Shown here: positions 34,995 to 47,561 of the stretch, piece after piece
How the letters are laid out: every line of letters starts with the position of its first letter
Position numbering within the stretch: the stretch's first letter is position 1
Source of the DNA: Jaltomata sinuosa
Lineage: Eukaryota > Streptophyta > Magnoliopsida > Solanales > Solanaceae
Direction: 5' to 3'
DNA length: 64,000 bases
NCBI GenBank assembly: GCA_003996215.1
Contig: QJPP01005296.1
Location: 16,519-80,518 of the forward strand
The notes under the pieces: model-generated
Database searches by the model: none
Seen by the model: only the letters and a program-made list of their open reading frames with translations
Told to the model about the DNA's origin: nothing
Position numbers and translations under genes: made by a program

Positions 34995-35002
34995 CTTTTA
35001 TA
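34995..35002 (-). promoter_or_regulatory. LTR TATA box, E 5' LTR
   Basis: TATAAAAG on the minus strand, equivalent to 27614-27621. As the 5' LTR copy it would drive the element transcript. Confidence 0.65.
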
Positions 35003-35683
35003 AGCTCAACCGACTTAGGATGTGGACCCCACTTTGACGTGTCTGCTTGTGCAGTCTTACGAAAATGTGAATATCTCTCTATTCTGAAGTCGTATGGATG
35101 AACAGTTTAGTGCGTTGGAAACTAGACTCGTAGTACTTCGATTTGGTATATTGGTGGCCCACTACTCCTTATAGATAGGGAGAAACACCCCAAGACATTT
35201 AACCCAAATTTGAAGAGAATTCCTTAAAGGAATTTACAATAACTTTTATTTTTGACTTTTGTTTCGCAACTTGCTTGACTTTAAAACTTATCATACGACC
35301 ATTTTGCGATTATAATACCTCATAACACATCCTTCTTAGTATATTAGACACTATTAGTCTTACCCCAAAGGCACGGGTTACTTTAAACCTTCCAAACGGG
35401 CGAGGTGTTACACGAGGCATTTCTTTAACTCAATCTTTCGAGTAAGGGATTCCTTTAACCTAGAACCTTGGTTTAATGCTTTGATATTACCAAGAATGTT
35501 GTCGGAAGTCAACGATTTCCAAAGTTGAAGCTCTAAAATGAGGAACGACCATAAAGACCAAACAAACGGCCCGGGCACCGAACTACCAATCCCGACAAGC
35601 CATAAGTGACTTGGGCCACTACAAGTAAGCTCTAATGGTACAAGAAAGGCGAAAACGTGTAAATGACCGAAAGGGTCATTACA

Positions 35684-35812
35684 TCATCCACTACTAAAAA
35701 GACTTTCGTCCCTGAAAGTCAGGAAGGAAGAAAATACCAGAGTTTTAATAATATCGGATACAACGCCCGAACTACTCTCTCACACAACCCGGGTAACCTC
35801 CGCGACTAGACG
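35684..35812 (-). other. Second, truncated internal-region fragment joined to satellite
   Basis: The sequence TCATCCACTACTAAAAAGAC and what follows repeats 28304-28432. It then switches to satellite at AGACG (35808-35812). That word is present in both partners: internal CAGACGGCACCC near 28430 and satellite CAGACGCACATATC. Confidence 0.85.
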
Positions 35813-36649
35813 CACATATCACACAAAATTCATGGACTATAACACACGAAAAAACCAAAAAATCCCTATTTTCCATTTTGAGCCACGTTTGAAATCCAAA
35901 AATCCCGCGTATGTCCCTCCGAACCAACGCGCTCCATTAAATTGGTCGTCACGGACGCCTATGAAAAATCTCGGCAAAAATCCTGCCAGACGCACCTATA
36001 ATACAAAATCAATGGACAATAACACACAAGAAATTGAAAAATCTCTATTTCTCGTTCCGAGACATGTTTGACACGTTTGCCCCTACGAACCAACGCGCGC
36101 CATTACATAGGTCATCACAGACGCTCACAAAAAAATTTGGCCAAAATACCCCCAGACGTACATATCACACAAGATTCATGGACTAAAACACGAAAAAATC
36201 AAAAAAATCTCTTTTTCTCGTTCAAGGCCACATTTGAAATACAAAAAGCCCACGTTTGTCCCTCCGAACCAATGCGCGCCATTAAATAGGTCGTCACGGA
36301 TGCCTACGAAAAATCTCAGCCAAAATACCGCCGGACGCACATATCACACAAAATCCATGGACCATAACACACAAAAAAACTAAAAAATCACTATTTTCCA
36401 TTCCGGGCCACGTTTAAAATCCAAAAAGCCCACGTTTGCCCCTCCAAACCAACGCCAGTCATTAAATAGATCGTCACCGGACGCCCACGAAAATTTTTGG
36501 CCAAAATACCGCCGGACGCACATATCACACAAAATCCATGGACTATAACACACGAAAAAACTAAAAAATCCCTATTTCCCGTTTCGGGCCACGTTTGAAA
36601 TCCAAAATGCCAATGTTTGCCCCTCCGAACTAATGCGTGCCATTAAATG
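35813..36649. repeat. 180-bp satellite, island 3
   Basis: About 4.6 monomers, more diverged than island 4, with some units shortened (for example near 36068-36200). It ends at AAATG, the left TSD of element F. Confidence 0.88.
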
Positions 36650-39600
36650 TGTCACGACCCAATTTCTCAAGTCATGATGGCACCTACAATCCCCAGTAGG
36701 TGAACCAATTCCCGTAGCCCAGAACGGTTAGTAATGGGCTACTACCTAACCAAAACGCACCAGCAAGCAGAAATAAGTGAAAGCAAAACTCGAATATAAA
36801 TAGATAAAGGAAACTACACCAACCCCAAGACTTGGTATCAATAGTACAGAAGCTTCTAATAGGATACAAGTGCTAGTAGTAACAAAATACAACATAAATT
36901 TCCTCCGAAAGTACAAGGAGCAATAGTACAACAGATGAGATGTAGACAAGCTCCGACCGTCAGGCGCTCACCCTAGTCCCAAAGATCGAAAAGTTGCACA
37001 AGTGTCCAACGTGATCAACGGCGAAAGCTCAGCTAATATCTGCACAAAAAAGTGCAGAAGTGTAGTATAAGCACCAAAACCACGGGTACTCAATAGGTAT
37101 CATAGGCCGACTGAGCATATAAGATATAAAAGCAGTAAGTAACATATAGCAAGAAAGCAGTCACTAAGGCAATAAGCAAGGCACAAGGAGCTAGCACAGA
37201 TCATCCATAACCAAGAGCTTCAAGTAACACATGCTAGCATAGAAATACAATAAGATAGGACTCCTTGCACAACAATATAAGTAAGTAGAGAGAGAGTTGA
37301 GAAAATAGTGGTATACCGGTAACCTCAAGTGGAAGGAAAAGACGGAGAGCAGTCTAACATACTCAAAATGGAATCAACCAGTATAAGGAAGTCATAACAC
37401 CAATCCAATCACATGATAGCATAACCAGGGAATCACCTCACAAGTACAACCCTAGGATGAAATAACTAGGCCACAATAACCGAAAGATACCACTCAGCTT
37501 CCCACAAGGATAGAACCAGAGTCTCACACTCTGCTCAGAAGGCCACACAAAAGTGCCTCAATAAGATAGGACTCTAAAGCCCTCTCAATAATAAAAAATC
37601 CCACAACCAAAGCCTCAACAGGCTAGCCATCACTAATCTTTCAAGAACTGGGTGCCAAGACAAGCTATAAGTAAAAACAGGAGTAAATATAGTCTACCTA
37701 CAGTCCCAACGGCCACCCATACAATCGAGGAACACAATCAAGTGAAAACAAACCCTCCGGCTTCCCATACTACTAGAGCGTACACTGAACACACAACAAA
37801 CAAGGGTGGAATCCAATGCATGATATGATATGATGTGAAATAGAACCTCTGTATGTACCTCCTCCGGTGGCAATCAGGCCCAACAGGCAGGTTCCATGGA
37901 AGGACTCAGCCTGTATACCTCTACTCCACCGTATACCCTTCCCTCCAACGCACACAGCCCAAAGCCCCAGGCCCGGAGCAGCAAGGTCCATGGAGGTCCC
38001 CGAACCCATACTAAAACTCAGTATCAAGACATGTCATCCGAAAGCATGTCCGGGATCAAGATAGAGACCTAGTCTCAAGTATGCATGCCAAGACCCCGTC
38101 CAGGACTAACGTAGTAGAAAATGCCTCAAAAACCCCTCCAAGGGTGCCCGGGCGTAACCGGGTCTAAAACTGTAGTAAATCAAGTCTAGTGCTCCGCCAC
38201 GCAGAGACTAGTATCAGTAATAAAATCAGTGCAAAAACATCCAAAAATCCCCTTTTCTATCAACAACAGTATCAAAAACGGGCCCCAGGGCCATGCAAAT
38301 TTAGGAAAACTGTCAGTAGTGGCTCACAGCCAAAACTGTAGTAAAACATGCAGGGGAAAACCTTTTTCATGGATGATGTGCTCGCACACAAATATAAAAG
38401 TAGCCCAACGGCTCACAACAATTCCAATCAGCCCTACACAGGCCCAATAGCTACTCAACAGACATAACCAGCCTAAAAGGATAATCTCTATGTCCGGGAC
38501 TCGCGGAGATTCCCAAATAGCCCACCATCTATGTTCCAGAGTCAATACAAGGCCACACAGGACCACAAAGGTAATATACATTACTACGCGAATACTACAA
38601 ACAACGTATGAAATAGACGGACGAAAGGCGGGCAAGGTCTGGGGTACCAACCTATAACAACCCATCCAAGGATGCTAATTAATGCAGTTATAGCCTATAT
38701 ACGCAGAGTCTAGATAGGGGAAAACCATAACCTACCTGTCATCCGATGACTAGCTACGGGAACGGCATCGTCCAGACTCGAACAGCTCCAGGAAGCTCTG
38801 AATCACACAAAAAAATACTTTCAACTGAAGCCCTTAAGGCGTATCTATGAAGCCTGACCAACCAAGGTAATGGAACAATTGCTAGAATCGACGAGGCTGC
38901 AAGAACTAGCCATAACCATTTGATAAGGTGTTAATGTCACACTCGCGACCATCCAACTCCAAAGCATAAAAATGAGGACAATAACAATAACAAATGACAG
39001 CTAAATCCAATAACAATACGTTAACCATATCTCCAAGGAGCGACGAGCTCCCGAGGCACTATTTCAAGGCATACTTCACGTTTGTCCAATCCAATCACTA
39101 TCGTATGCGATCCCAAAAAGAATGGCACAATTTCACAATCCCTCCAGAACCTTACCACAACCAGAACACCACAACAATAACCAAACATAAAGAGATAAAG
39201 GGGCTGTCCAAAGCCACAAATCCAAAATACCACTTCGTGGCTCAGAAATCCATAAAATAATACTAGAAAATATAATAACGAAGGAGGGTCGTAGGGGAGA
39301 GATTTCCTTGACAAAAATATTTAATATCCCAAGATTAACAACCTGCCTCCTTGCAAGAACAACAAACAAATCCAAAATCAACAAGAAACTACTACAAGAT
39401 ATCGACAACAACAACTTTTCATAACTAGAAGCTTAAAATCTTGATCCAACAAATAGATAAGTATATGGGATCAATACCTCACCAAAATAACTCCATAGCT
39501 ACTGAAAAATACTCAGAAAACACCAGCTGGCTCACTGCATCAACACCCACGAAGATACGCCATGAAATCGACGGGGAAAACTATACCAAAATGACGAGCT

Positions 39601-40419
39601 CGCGACGTAGAGCAACTTCCGTTAAACTTCCGAATTGAAAGGATCAAAGTCCATGGATTATTTATGGACTCTCCCTCTGATTTTCTAAAGCCTTTGGGTT
39701 ATTTTTATGAATTAAAACGAAGATGGAACACCTTTTATAAAGCAAAACCGACTTAGGATGCGGGCCCCACCTTGAAGTGTCTGCTTGCGCGGTCTTACGA
39801 AAATGTGAATATCTCTCTATTCTGAAGTCGTATGGATGAACGGTTTAGTGCGTTGGAAACTAGACTCGTAGACCTTCGATTTGCTATATTGGGGGACCAC
39901 TAAATCTTTATAGATAGGGAGAAACACCCAAGATATTTAACCCAAATTTGAAAAGAATTCCTTAAAGGAATTTACAATAACTTTTTCCGACTTTTGTTTC
40001 GCAACTTGCTTGACTTCAAAACTTATCATACGACCATTTTGCGATTATAATACCTCATAACACATCCTTCTTAGTATATTAGACACTATTAGTCTTTCCC
40101 CAAAGTCACGGGTTACTTTAAACCTTCCAAACGGGCGAGGTGTTACACGATGCATTTCTTTAACTCAAACTTTCGAGTAAGGAATTCCTTTAACCTAGAA
40201 CCTTTGTTTAATTCTTTGATATTACCAAGAATGTTGTCGGAAGTCAACAATTTCCAAAGTTGAAGCTCTAAAATGAGGAACGGCCATAAAGACCAAACAA
40301 ATGGCCCGTGCACCGAACTACTGGTCCCGACAAGCCATACATGACTTGGGCCGCTACAAGTAAGCTCTAATGGTACAAGAAAGGCAAAAACGTGTAAATG
40401 ACCGAAAAGGGTCATTACA
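36650..40419 (-). repeat. 3' LTR of element F (3770 bp)
   Basis: It begins TGTCACGACCC and ends GGTCATTACA. It lacks about 45 bp near 37252 that the other F LTR retains (44417-44465), including the CACAGAATCAC segment. It has a single 46-bp unit at 38176. Confidence 0.88.
39733..39740 (-). promoter_or_regulatory. LTR TATA box, F 3' LTR
   Basis: TATAAAAG on the minus strand, matching the E LTRs in position. Confidence 0.62.
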
Positions 40420-41300
40420 TTATCCACTACTAAAAAGACTTTCATCCCCGAAAGTCAGGAAGGAATAAAATACCAAAGATTTAAGGACAACAGATACCAC
40501 GCCCGTACTACTCTTTCGGACAACCCGGGTAACCTTCACGACCGGACGGCACCCAATAGAACAGAACCAAAGAAAGCAACCAAGCCTTAATTTCTTACTA
40601 GCCAAGCTAGATTTCAACCTCCAAAGATCTACCAACCCAAACTGAACCTCGAGAATCTTAACCAAAAATCACCTACACAACACCGAAACTAGAGCACCAA
40701 GGCTATCAACACACAAAACTTGAATCCTTAAGACCATACAAAGTTTACCAGAAAATCCATCAACCCAAAACTCTAACTCATGAACCCGCTGTTCCGAAAA
40801 AGCCCATTTTTTTTATATTCTGAACTGAATCCTTTAGCACCACAAAAAGGAATCTGCATACAAGCTGAACACTCAAACCACCCTCGAAGCATCAACTGAC
40901 ACACCAGAGATCCATAGTTCCTGCTTATACTTTACCACAAACGAAGTCACCCATTGTACAAATGCATTTTAAGCCAAGATATAGGCTACTAGCCTTTGCC
41001 ATCAAAGATAACAACCCGTAGCATATCATTGAAACTAAAGTTACCTGCCTTGACTGACCACCAACCAACGAACAAACATTTTTTCTAACATCAAATTCGC
41101 TAACTGAACCGTGCCAGGTCTGAATCAGTTGAAAGTGAATGAACCAGGGCAATCTGCCCAAAAGATCCAAACCAAAACTACGATCTTGAAAGAAGTGTGG
41201 TAAGCCTACCACGAAGTCTGTAACCATGAGCCAAGCTCCCAACTCTAGAAAACACTACTGCTACTCCGAACACTTGAACACCATTTGAATGTGAAATTGC
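40420..41300 (-). pseudogene. Decayed integrase/chromodomain region of element F
   Basis: At the 3' end the frame closes with GDESLFSSG, the same tail as the pol of G (EDESLFSSG). Just before it, RPVVKVTRVV resembles RPVVEATWE of the chromodomain-like tail. Around 41242-41000 the text FVVGLPHF followed by a degraded DLLGRL segment corresponds to FVVGLP...VDRLTK of the integrase core. No D,D,E triad can be assembled in one frame. The part is a relic of a Tekay-type pol. Confidence 0.6.
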
Positions 41301-42998
41301 CTTACGAATCTCACCTCAGGAAGAAGTCCACCATGCCACAAATATCAAGTCCAAACACCCCGAAGGCAAAGAAAAAATGTGCCTGGGGTTCAAAGTTACC
41401 ATCTAGCCATAGAAATTTTTGCATATACTTTCAACTCATTCCTTTGGCTCGAATCAACCGCTCTACTGGTTCTGCAAACAACTAACCACTTCGAAGCATA
41501 TATCATAATGAACTTCTCGTCCATACTGGCCGAGTCTAACCAACACTAGAACCCCACATAAACAACTACTCCGGAGGAATCAATTAAACAATCTTTCAAA
41601 TCCTGGGCAAACAAATGGCTATTATCAGTCTCTACGTATCATCAGAGCTCAAAATAGCCTCGCTAGTCTTAACCCGCACAAGCTGACCACATAAAGCATA
41701 TACCACTGCTGAAGCTCAAACTTACGTTGCTGAGTCTGTCTAACCATGGTAGAAGAACCTCGTACTAACTAGAACACTGCTGAAATCCAGAATATCTCAC
41801 CTCTTGCAGAGGTTAGCCAAGGAATAGGTGTCCAAGGCTAATAGCCGCATCCATAACTAAAGTAAAGAAGCTAAGTTGCTCGCACCCACTGCCTCCCGGC
41901 ACTAGGATGCTGCAACCAAATAGAAACTGCCACAAACCATCTGATGTAACCTGCAAAGTTATGATTCTGAACACCGACTTTCAAAACTACCAACTAAAGC
42001 CTTGGTCGAACCAGGATGCTGCCAATGAACCCGTAAGAACCCAAGCCAACTAGGCCTGAATATGCAAATTTCCAACACCGTAGTTGCTACTGAAACAAAA
42101 ACCAATCGATGGAAAACCCACGGCAATGTGTAGATGGCTGGATCAAATCACCAACACACAATCCCAAAGAAAACCTTCATCGCCACCTCAGGCAACTACG
42201 AGGACACATAAGCACATACAAAAAGTTATCTCCCTTCTTTTTCAACTAAACAAAAATGCTTCCTTAGCACATACTAAACCTTACAAATCCTTTCTAGAAT
42301 AAGAACCTGAAGCCATTACCTTACTACTCATAGCTACATTTCAAATTCAATAAGGTAGGAGAACGATGGGCCGGATGCCCAACTCACCCGAAATGCCTAC
42401 AAATACAACCCAACCACGAGGTTACGATCAATACTTAGTCGGAAGTGCTTAAAGTCAAGACCCAATCACGATGCCAACATCCAGAGCTCATCGAAAGAAC
42501 TACGACCAAGATTCATTCCAACTGGAGCTAAGGATATAGCCAAACACCCAACGGACCAGGAAGTGGAGGAGACTATGGGAACAACCCACATACCTTCCAA
42601 CCTCCTAAACTATTCAACAAAGAAGGTCGACTCTAGACACTCGGGAGACCAAACCAATCTATACACACTACCATAACCAATATCTCCCAACTGAGGCAAA
42701 ATCTCAACTCCAGCCCAACTACCGGTAATACACCAAACCATCACACGGATCTCTAGCCACGCTAGATAACGGCCTAGGCAACAACCATCTAGGACTGCTC
42801 AACAAGGGCAACTCAACCACAAGTCCAAAATCACAATGAAATAGGTATAACCCAGCTAGAAATAGACTAACAAGAACTACCCACGAGCTACAACTCCGGG
42901 AAAACACCTCTCAAGGCTAACTTACTCCCATCCACCACTAAAAAATAAACTACCAATAAAACAACATATCGATACTATAATTCAATTAGCCAAACAAC
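41301..42998 (-). other. Middle of F internal region, no recognisable domain
   Basis: Collinear with 29261-30946 of element E. I see no RT, RNase H or protease motif in six frames. Short open frames in both copies show differences that do not preserve a reading frame. Confidence 0.5.
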
Positions 42999-43505
42999 TT
43001 AAACAAGTAGCAGGTAGGCGTATAAGCAATTACACGACAGAAGGGATAGAGTCACAACACGAGTAGGACTATCATAAGTCGAAGGTAGCAACAGCCTAAC
43101 CTGGAGAGTATCAAGCTGATGAGATATAACTCTGGACTGAGTAGTCGAAACTAAAGGCCTAACCAGCCCTCGACGGGGACAATATCTATAAAGGTAACCA
43201 ATCTCTCCACAATGATAACAACCAGGCTGTCTGGGATACACAATCCTGGGGTAATTCCTAGTAAAGTGCCCATGCTCACCAAACCAAAAACATCCTATAG
43301 CAGATGAAATCCGATGGGAAAATCTCGACTCGTACCCAAATACTGATAGGCAACCTTGCTGAAAAACTAGAAGCTTAACTATAACTGAAGCACCACTCAC
43401 AGAACCAGGTACTGAAACACTCACCGGAGGACTCAGAGTCCTAACAACGATGTCCTGAAGCGCTAAGGTCGCTATAAATCCAGTCGGAGGTTGGGCTGAC
43501 CCCAC
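42999..43505 (-). pseudogene. gag: Gag C-terminal remnant with zinc knuckles, element F
   Basis: Homologous to 30947-31423. The first knuckle is degraded (CFWFGEHGHFTRNY, second and fourth cysteines lost). The second is CYHCGEIGYLYRYC, with histidine replaced by tyrosine. Neither knuckle is likely to bind zinc normally. The loss of these residues shows that this copy is not under selection. Confidence 0.72.
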
Positions 43506-43809
43506 ACCCCTATCTAGTGCAGTAAACCCTCACTCTGAAGTCCTGGAGCTAGTGGAAGCACTGAAGCAACAGGCACAGAAGCCTCGTCACCAACCGCTAT
43601 CGCATTCTTCTGAGGAATTTGAGAATGAATGAACAACCAAAGTTTAAAAGTCAATAGAGCCAGGAACGCATGATGAGGATCCAAGAAGATGAAATATTTC
43701 CTAACAATGCCTTGTAGTCTGCAGCAGATAGGATACGGACAACATCGTACCAATCCACGAGACTCTACTTAGACAGTTGCTTTTGTACCATGACACCGGT
43801 GAACCTAGA

Positions 43810-43821
43810 GCTCTAATACCA
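43810..43821 (-). other. Primer-binding site, initiator tRNA-Met, element F
   Basis: The plus strand reads GCTCTAATACCA, one change from the tRNA 3' end. It lies 3 bases from the LTR start at 43825. Confidence 0.85.
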
Positions 43822-43824
43822 AGC

Positions 43825-46800
43825 TGTCACGACCCAATTTCTCAAGTCATGATGGCACCTACAATCCCCAGTAGGCGAACCAATTCCCGTAGCCCAGAAT
43901 GGTTAGTAATGGGCTGCTACCTAACCAAAACGCACCAGCAAGCAGAAATAAGCGAAAGCAAAACTCTAATATAAATACATAAAGGAAACTACACCAACCC
44001 CAAGACGTGGTATCAATAGTACATAAGCTTCTAATAGGATACAAGTGCTAGTAGTAACAAAATACAACATAAATTTCCTTTAAAAGTACAAGGAGCAACA
44101 GTACAACAGATGAGATGTAGACAAGTCTGGACCGTCAGGCGCTCACCCTAGTCCCAAAGATCCAAAAGCTGCACGAGTGTCTAACGTGATCAACGGCAAA
44201 AGCTCAGCTAATATCTGCACAAAAAAGTGCAGAAGTGCAGTATAAGCACCTAAACCACAGGTACTCAGTAGGTATCATAGGCCGACTGAGCGCATATAAG
44301 ATATAAAAGCAGTAAGTAACAGATAGCAAGAAAGCAGTCACTGAGGCAATAAGCAAGGCACAAGGATCTAGCACAGATCATCCATAACCAAGAGCTTCAA
44401 GTAACACATGCTAGCACAGAAATACAATTGCACAGAATCACAAGTGAAGGAAAGGAGAACGCACCTGGACTCCTTGCACAACAATATAAGTAAGTAGAGA
44501 GAGAGTTGAGAAAATAGTGGTATACCAGTAACCTCAAGTGGAAGGAAAATACGGAGAGCAGTCTAACATACTCAAAATGGAATCAACCAGTATAAGGAAG
44601 TCATAACACCAATCCAATAACATGATAGCGTAACCAGGGAATCACCTCACAAGTACAACCCTAGGATGAAATAACTAGGCCACAATAACTGAGAGATACC
44701 ACTCAGCTTCCCACAAGAATAGAACCAGAGTCTCACACTCTGCTCAGAAGGCCACACAAAAGTGCCTCAATAAGATAAGACTCTAAAGCCCTCTCAATAA
44801 TAAAAAATCCCACAACCAAAGCCTCAACAGGCTAGCCATCACTAATCTTTCAAGAACTGGGTGCCAAGACAAGCTCTACGTAAAAATAAGAGTAAATATA
44901 GTCTACCTACAGTCCCAACGGCCGCCCATACAACCGAGGAACACAATCAAGTGAAAATAAACCCTCTGGCATCCCATACTACCAGAGCGTACACTGAACA
45001 CACAACAAACAAGGGTGGAATCCAATGCATGATATGATATGATGTGAAATAGAACCTCTGTATGTACCTCCTCCGGTGGCAATCAGGCCCAGCAGGAAGG
45101 TTCCATGGAAGGACTCAGCCTGTATACCTCTACTCTACCGTATACCCTTACCTCCGGCACACACAGCCCGAAGCCCCAGGCCCAGAGCGGCAAGGTCCAT
45201 GGAGGTCCCCGACCCCATACTAAAACTCAGTATCAAGACATGTCATACGGAAGCAAGTCCGGGATCAAGATAGAGACCCAGTCTCAAGTATGCATGCCCA
45301 GACCCCGTCCAGGACTAAAGTAGGAGAAAATGCCTCAAAAACCCCTCCAAGGGTGCCCGGGCATAACCCGGTCTAAAACTATAGTAAATCAAGTCTAGTG
45401 CTCTGTCATGCAAAGACTGGTATCAGTAATAAAATCAGTGCAAAAACATCCAAAAATCCCCTTTTCTATCAATAACAGTACCAAAAACGAGCCCCAGGTC
45501 CATGCAAATTTAGGAAAACTGTCAGTAGTGGCTCACAGCCAAAACTGTAGTAAAACATGCAGGGGAAAACCTTTTTCATGGCTGATATGCTCGCACACAA
45601 ATATAAAAGTAGCCCAACGGCTCACAACAATTCCTATCAGCCCTGCACAGGCCCAATAGCTACTCAGCAGACATAACCAGCCTAAAAGGATAATCTCTAT
45701 GTTCGAGACTCGCGGACATTCCCAAATAGCCCACCATTTATGTTCCAGAGTCAATACAAGGCCACACAGGACCACAAAGGTAATATACATTACTACGCGA
45801 ATACAACAAAAAACGTATGAAATAAACGGATGAAAGGCGGGCAAGGTCTGGGGTACCAACCTATAACAACCCATCCAAGGATGCTAATTAATGCAGTTAT
45901 AGCCTATATACGCAGAGTCTAGATAGGAGAAAACCATAACTTACCTGTCATCCGATGACTAGCTGCGGGAACGGCATTGTCCAGACTCGAACAGCTCCAG
46001 GAAGCTCTGAATCACACAAAACTAATACTTTCAACTGAATCCCCAAAGGCGTCTCTGTGAAGCCTGACCAACCAAGGTAATGGAACAATTGCTAGAATCG
46101 ACGAGGCTGCAAGAACTAGCCATAACCATTTGATAAGGTGTTAATGTCACACTCGCGACCAGCCAACTCCAAAGCATAAAAATGAGGCCAATAACAATAA
46201 CAAATGGCATCTAAATCCAACAACAATACGTTAACCACATCTCCAAGGAGCGACGAGCTCCCGAGGCACTATTTCAAGGCATACTTCACGTTTGTCCAAT
46301 CCAATCACTATCGTATGCGATCCCAAAAAGAATGGCATAATTTCCCAATCCCTCCAGCACCTTACCACAACCAGAACACCACAACAATAACCAAACATAA
46401 CAAGATAAAGAGGCTGTCCAAAGCCACAAATCCAAAATACCACTTCGTGGCTCAGAAATCCATAAAACAATACTAGAACATATAATAACGAAAGAGGGTC
46501 GTAGGGGAGAGATTCCTTGACAAAAATATTCAATATCCCAAGATTAACAACCTGCCTCCTTGCAAGAACAACAAACAGATCCAAAATCAACAAGAAACTA
46601 CTACAAGATATCGGCAACAACAACTTTTCATAACTAGAAGCTTAAAATCTTGATCCAACAAATAGATAAGTATACGGGATCCATACCTCACCAAAATAAC
46701 TCCATAGCTACTGAAAAATACTCAGAAAACACCTGCTGGCTCGCTGCATAGAGCAACTTCTGTTAAACTTCCGAATTGAAAGGATCAAAGTCCATGGATT

Positions 46801-47561
46801 ATTTATGGACTCTCCCTCTGAATTTCTGAAGCTTTTGGGTGATTTTTATGAATTAAAACGAAGCTGGAACACCTTTTATAAAGCAAAACCAACTTTGGAT
46901 GCGGGCCCCACCTTGAAGTGTCTTCTTGCGCGGTCTTACGAAAACATGAATATCTCTCTATTATGAAGTCGTATGGACGAACAGTTTAGTGAGTTGAAAA
47001 CTAGATTCATAGACCTTCGATTTGGTATATTGGGGGCCCACTAAATATTTATAGATAAGGAGAAACACCCCAAGATATTTAACCCAAATTTGAAGAGAAT
47101 TCCTTAAAGGAATTTACAATAACTTTTTCCGACTTTTGTTTCGCAACTTGCTTGACTTCAAAACTTATCATACGACCATTTTGCGATTATAATACCTCAT
47201 AACACATACTTCTTAGTATATTAGACACTATTAGTCTTACCCCAAAGTCACGGGTTACTTTAAACCTTCCAAACGGACGAGGTGTTACACGAGGCATTTC
47301 TTTAACTCAAACTTTCGAGTAAGGAATTCCTTTAACCTAGAACCTTGGTTTAATTCTTTGATATTACCAAGAATGTTGTCGGAAGTCAACGATTTCCAAA
47401 GTTGAAGCTCTAAAATGAGGAACGGCCATAAAGACCAGACAAATGGCTCGGGCACCGAACTACCGGTCCCGACAAGCCATACATGACTTGGGCCGCTACA
47501 AGTAAGCTCTAATGGTACAAGAAAGGCAAAAACGTGTAAATGACCGAAAAGGGTCATTACA
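43825..47561 (-). repeat. 5' LTR of element F (3737 bp)
   Basis: It begins TGTCACGACCC and ends GGTCATTACA, followed by the TSD AAATG. It lacks about 70 bp at 46748 that the 3' LTR retains (39540-39607, between CTGCAT and AGAGCAAC). Confidence 0.88.
46873..46880 (-). promoter_or_regulatory. LTR TATA box, F 5' LTR
   Basis: TATAAAAG on the minus strand. It is equivalent to 39733-39740 and is the copy expected to drive the element. Confidence 0.62.

Larger units (their letters stand above)
31743..35683 (-). repeat. 5' LTR of element E (3941 bp)
   Basis: It aligns with 24360-28303. The terminal TG is changed to TT (TTTCACGACCC at 31743). The outer end is GGTCATTACA at 35683 but is followed by internal sequence, not by target DNA. 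Confidence 0.86.
24360..35812 (-). mobile_element. Element E: rearranged non-autonomous Tekay-like element (LTR-int-LTR-partial int)
   Basis: Two long LTRs (24360-28303 and 31743-35683) flank a 3.4-kb decayed internal region with PBS and PPT. Beyond the right LTR the sequence continues as internal region for 129 bp, not as a TSD, and then turns into satellite. This is the product expected from unequal recombination plus a deletion, not of a simple insertion. Confidence 0.85.
36650..47561 (-). mobile_element. Element F: complete LTR-internal-LTR insertion, non-autonomous Tekay-like (10.9 kb)
   Basis: LTRs at 36650-40419 and 43825-47561 flank a 3.4-kb internal region. The flanking TSD is AAATG at 36645-36649 and 47562-47566. 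Removing the element and one TSD restores an unbroken satellite monomer (CCATTAAATG then GGTCATCACGG). This is the one structurally complete element in the window. Coding capacity is gone. Confidence 0.93.
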
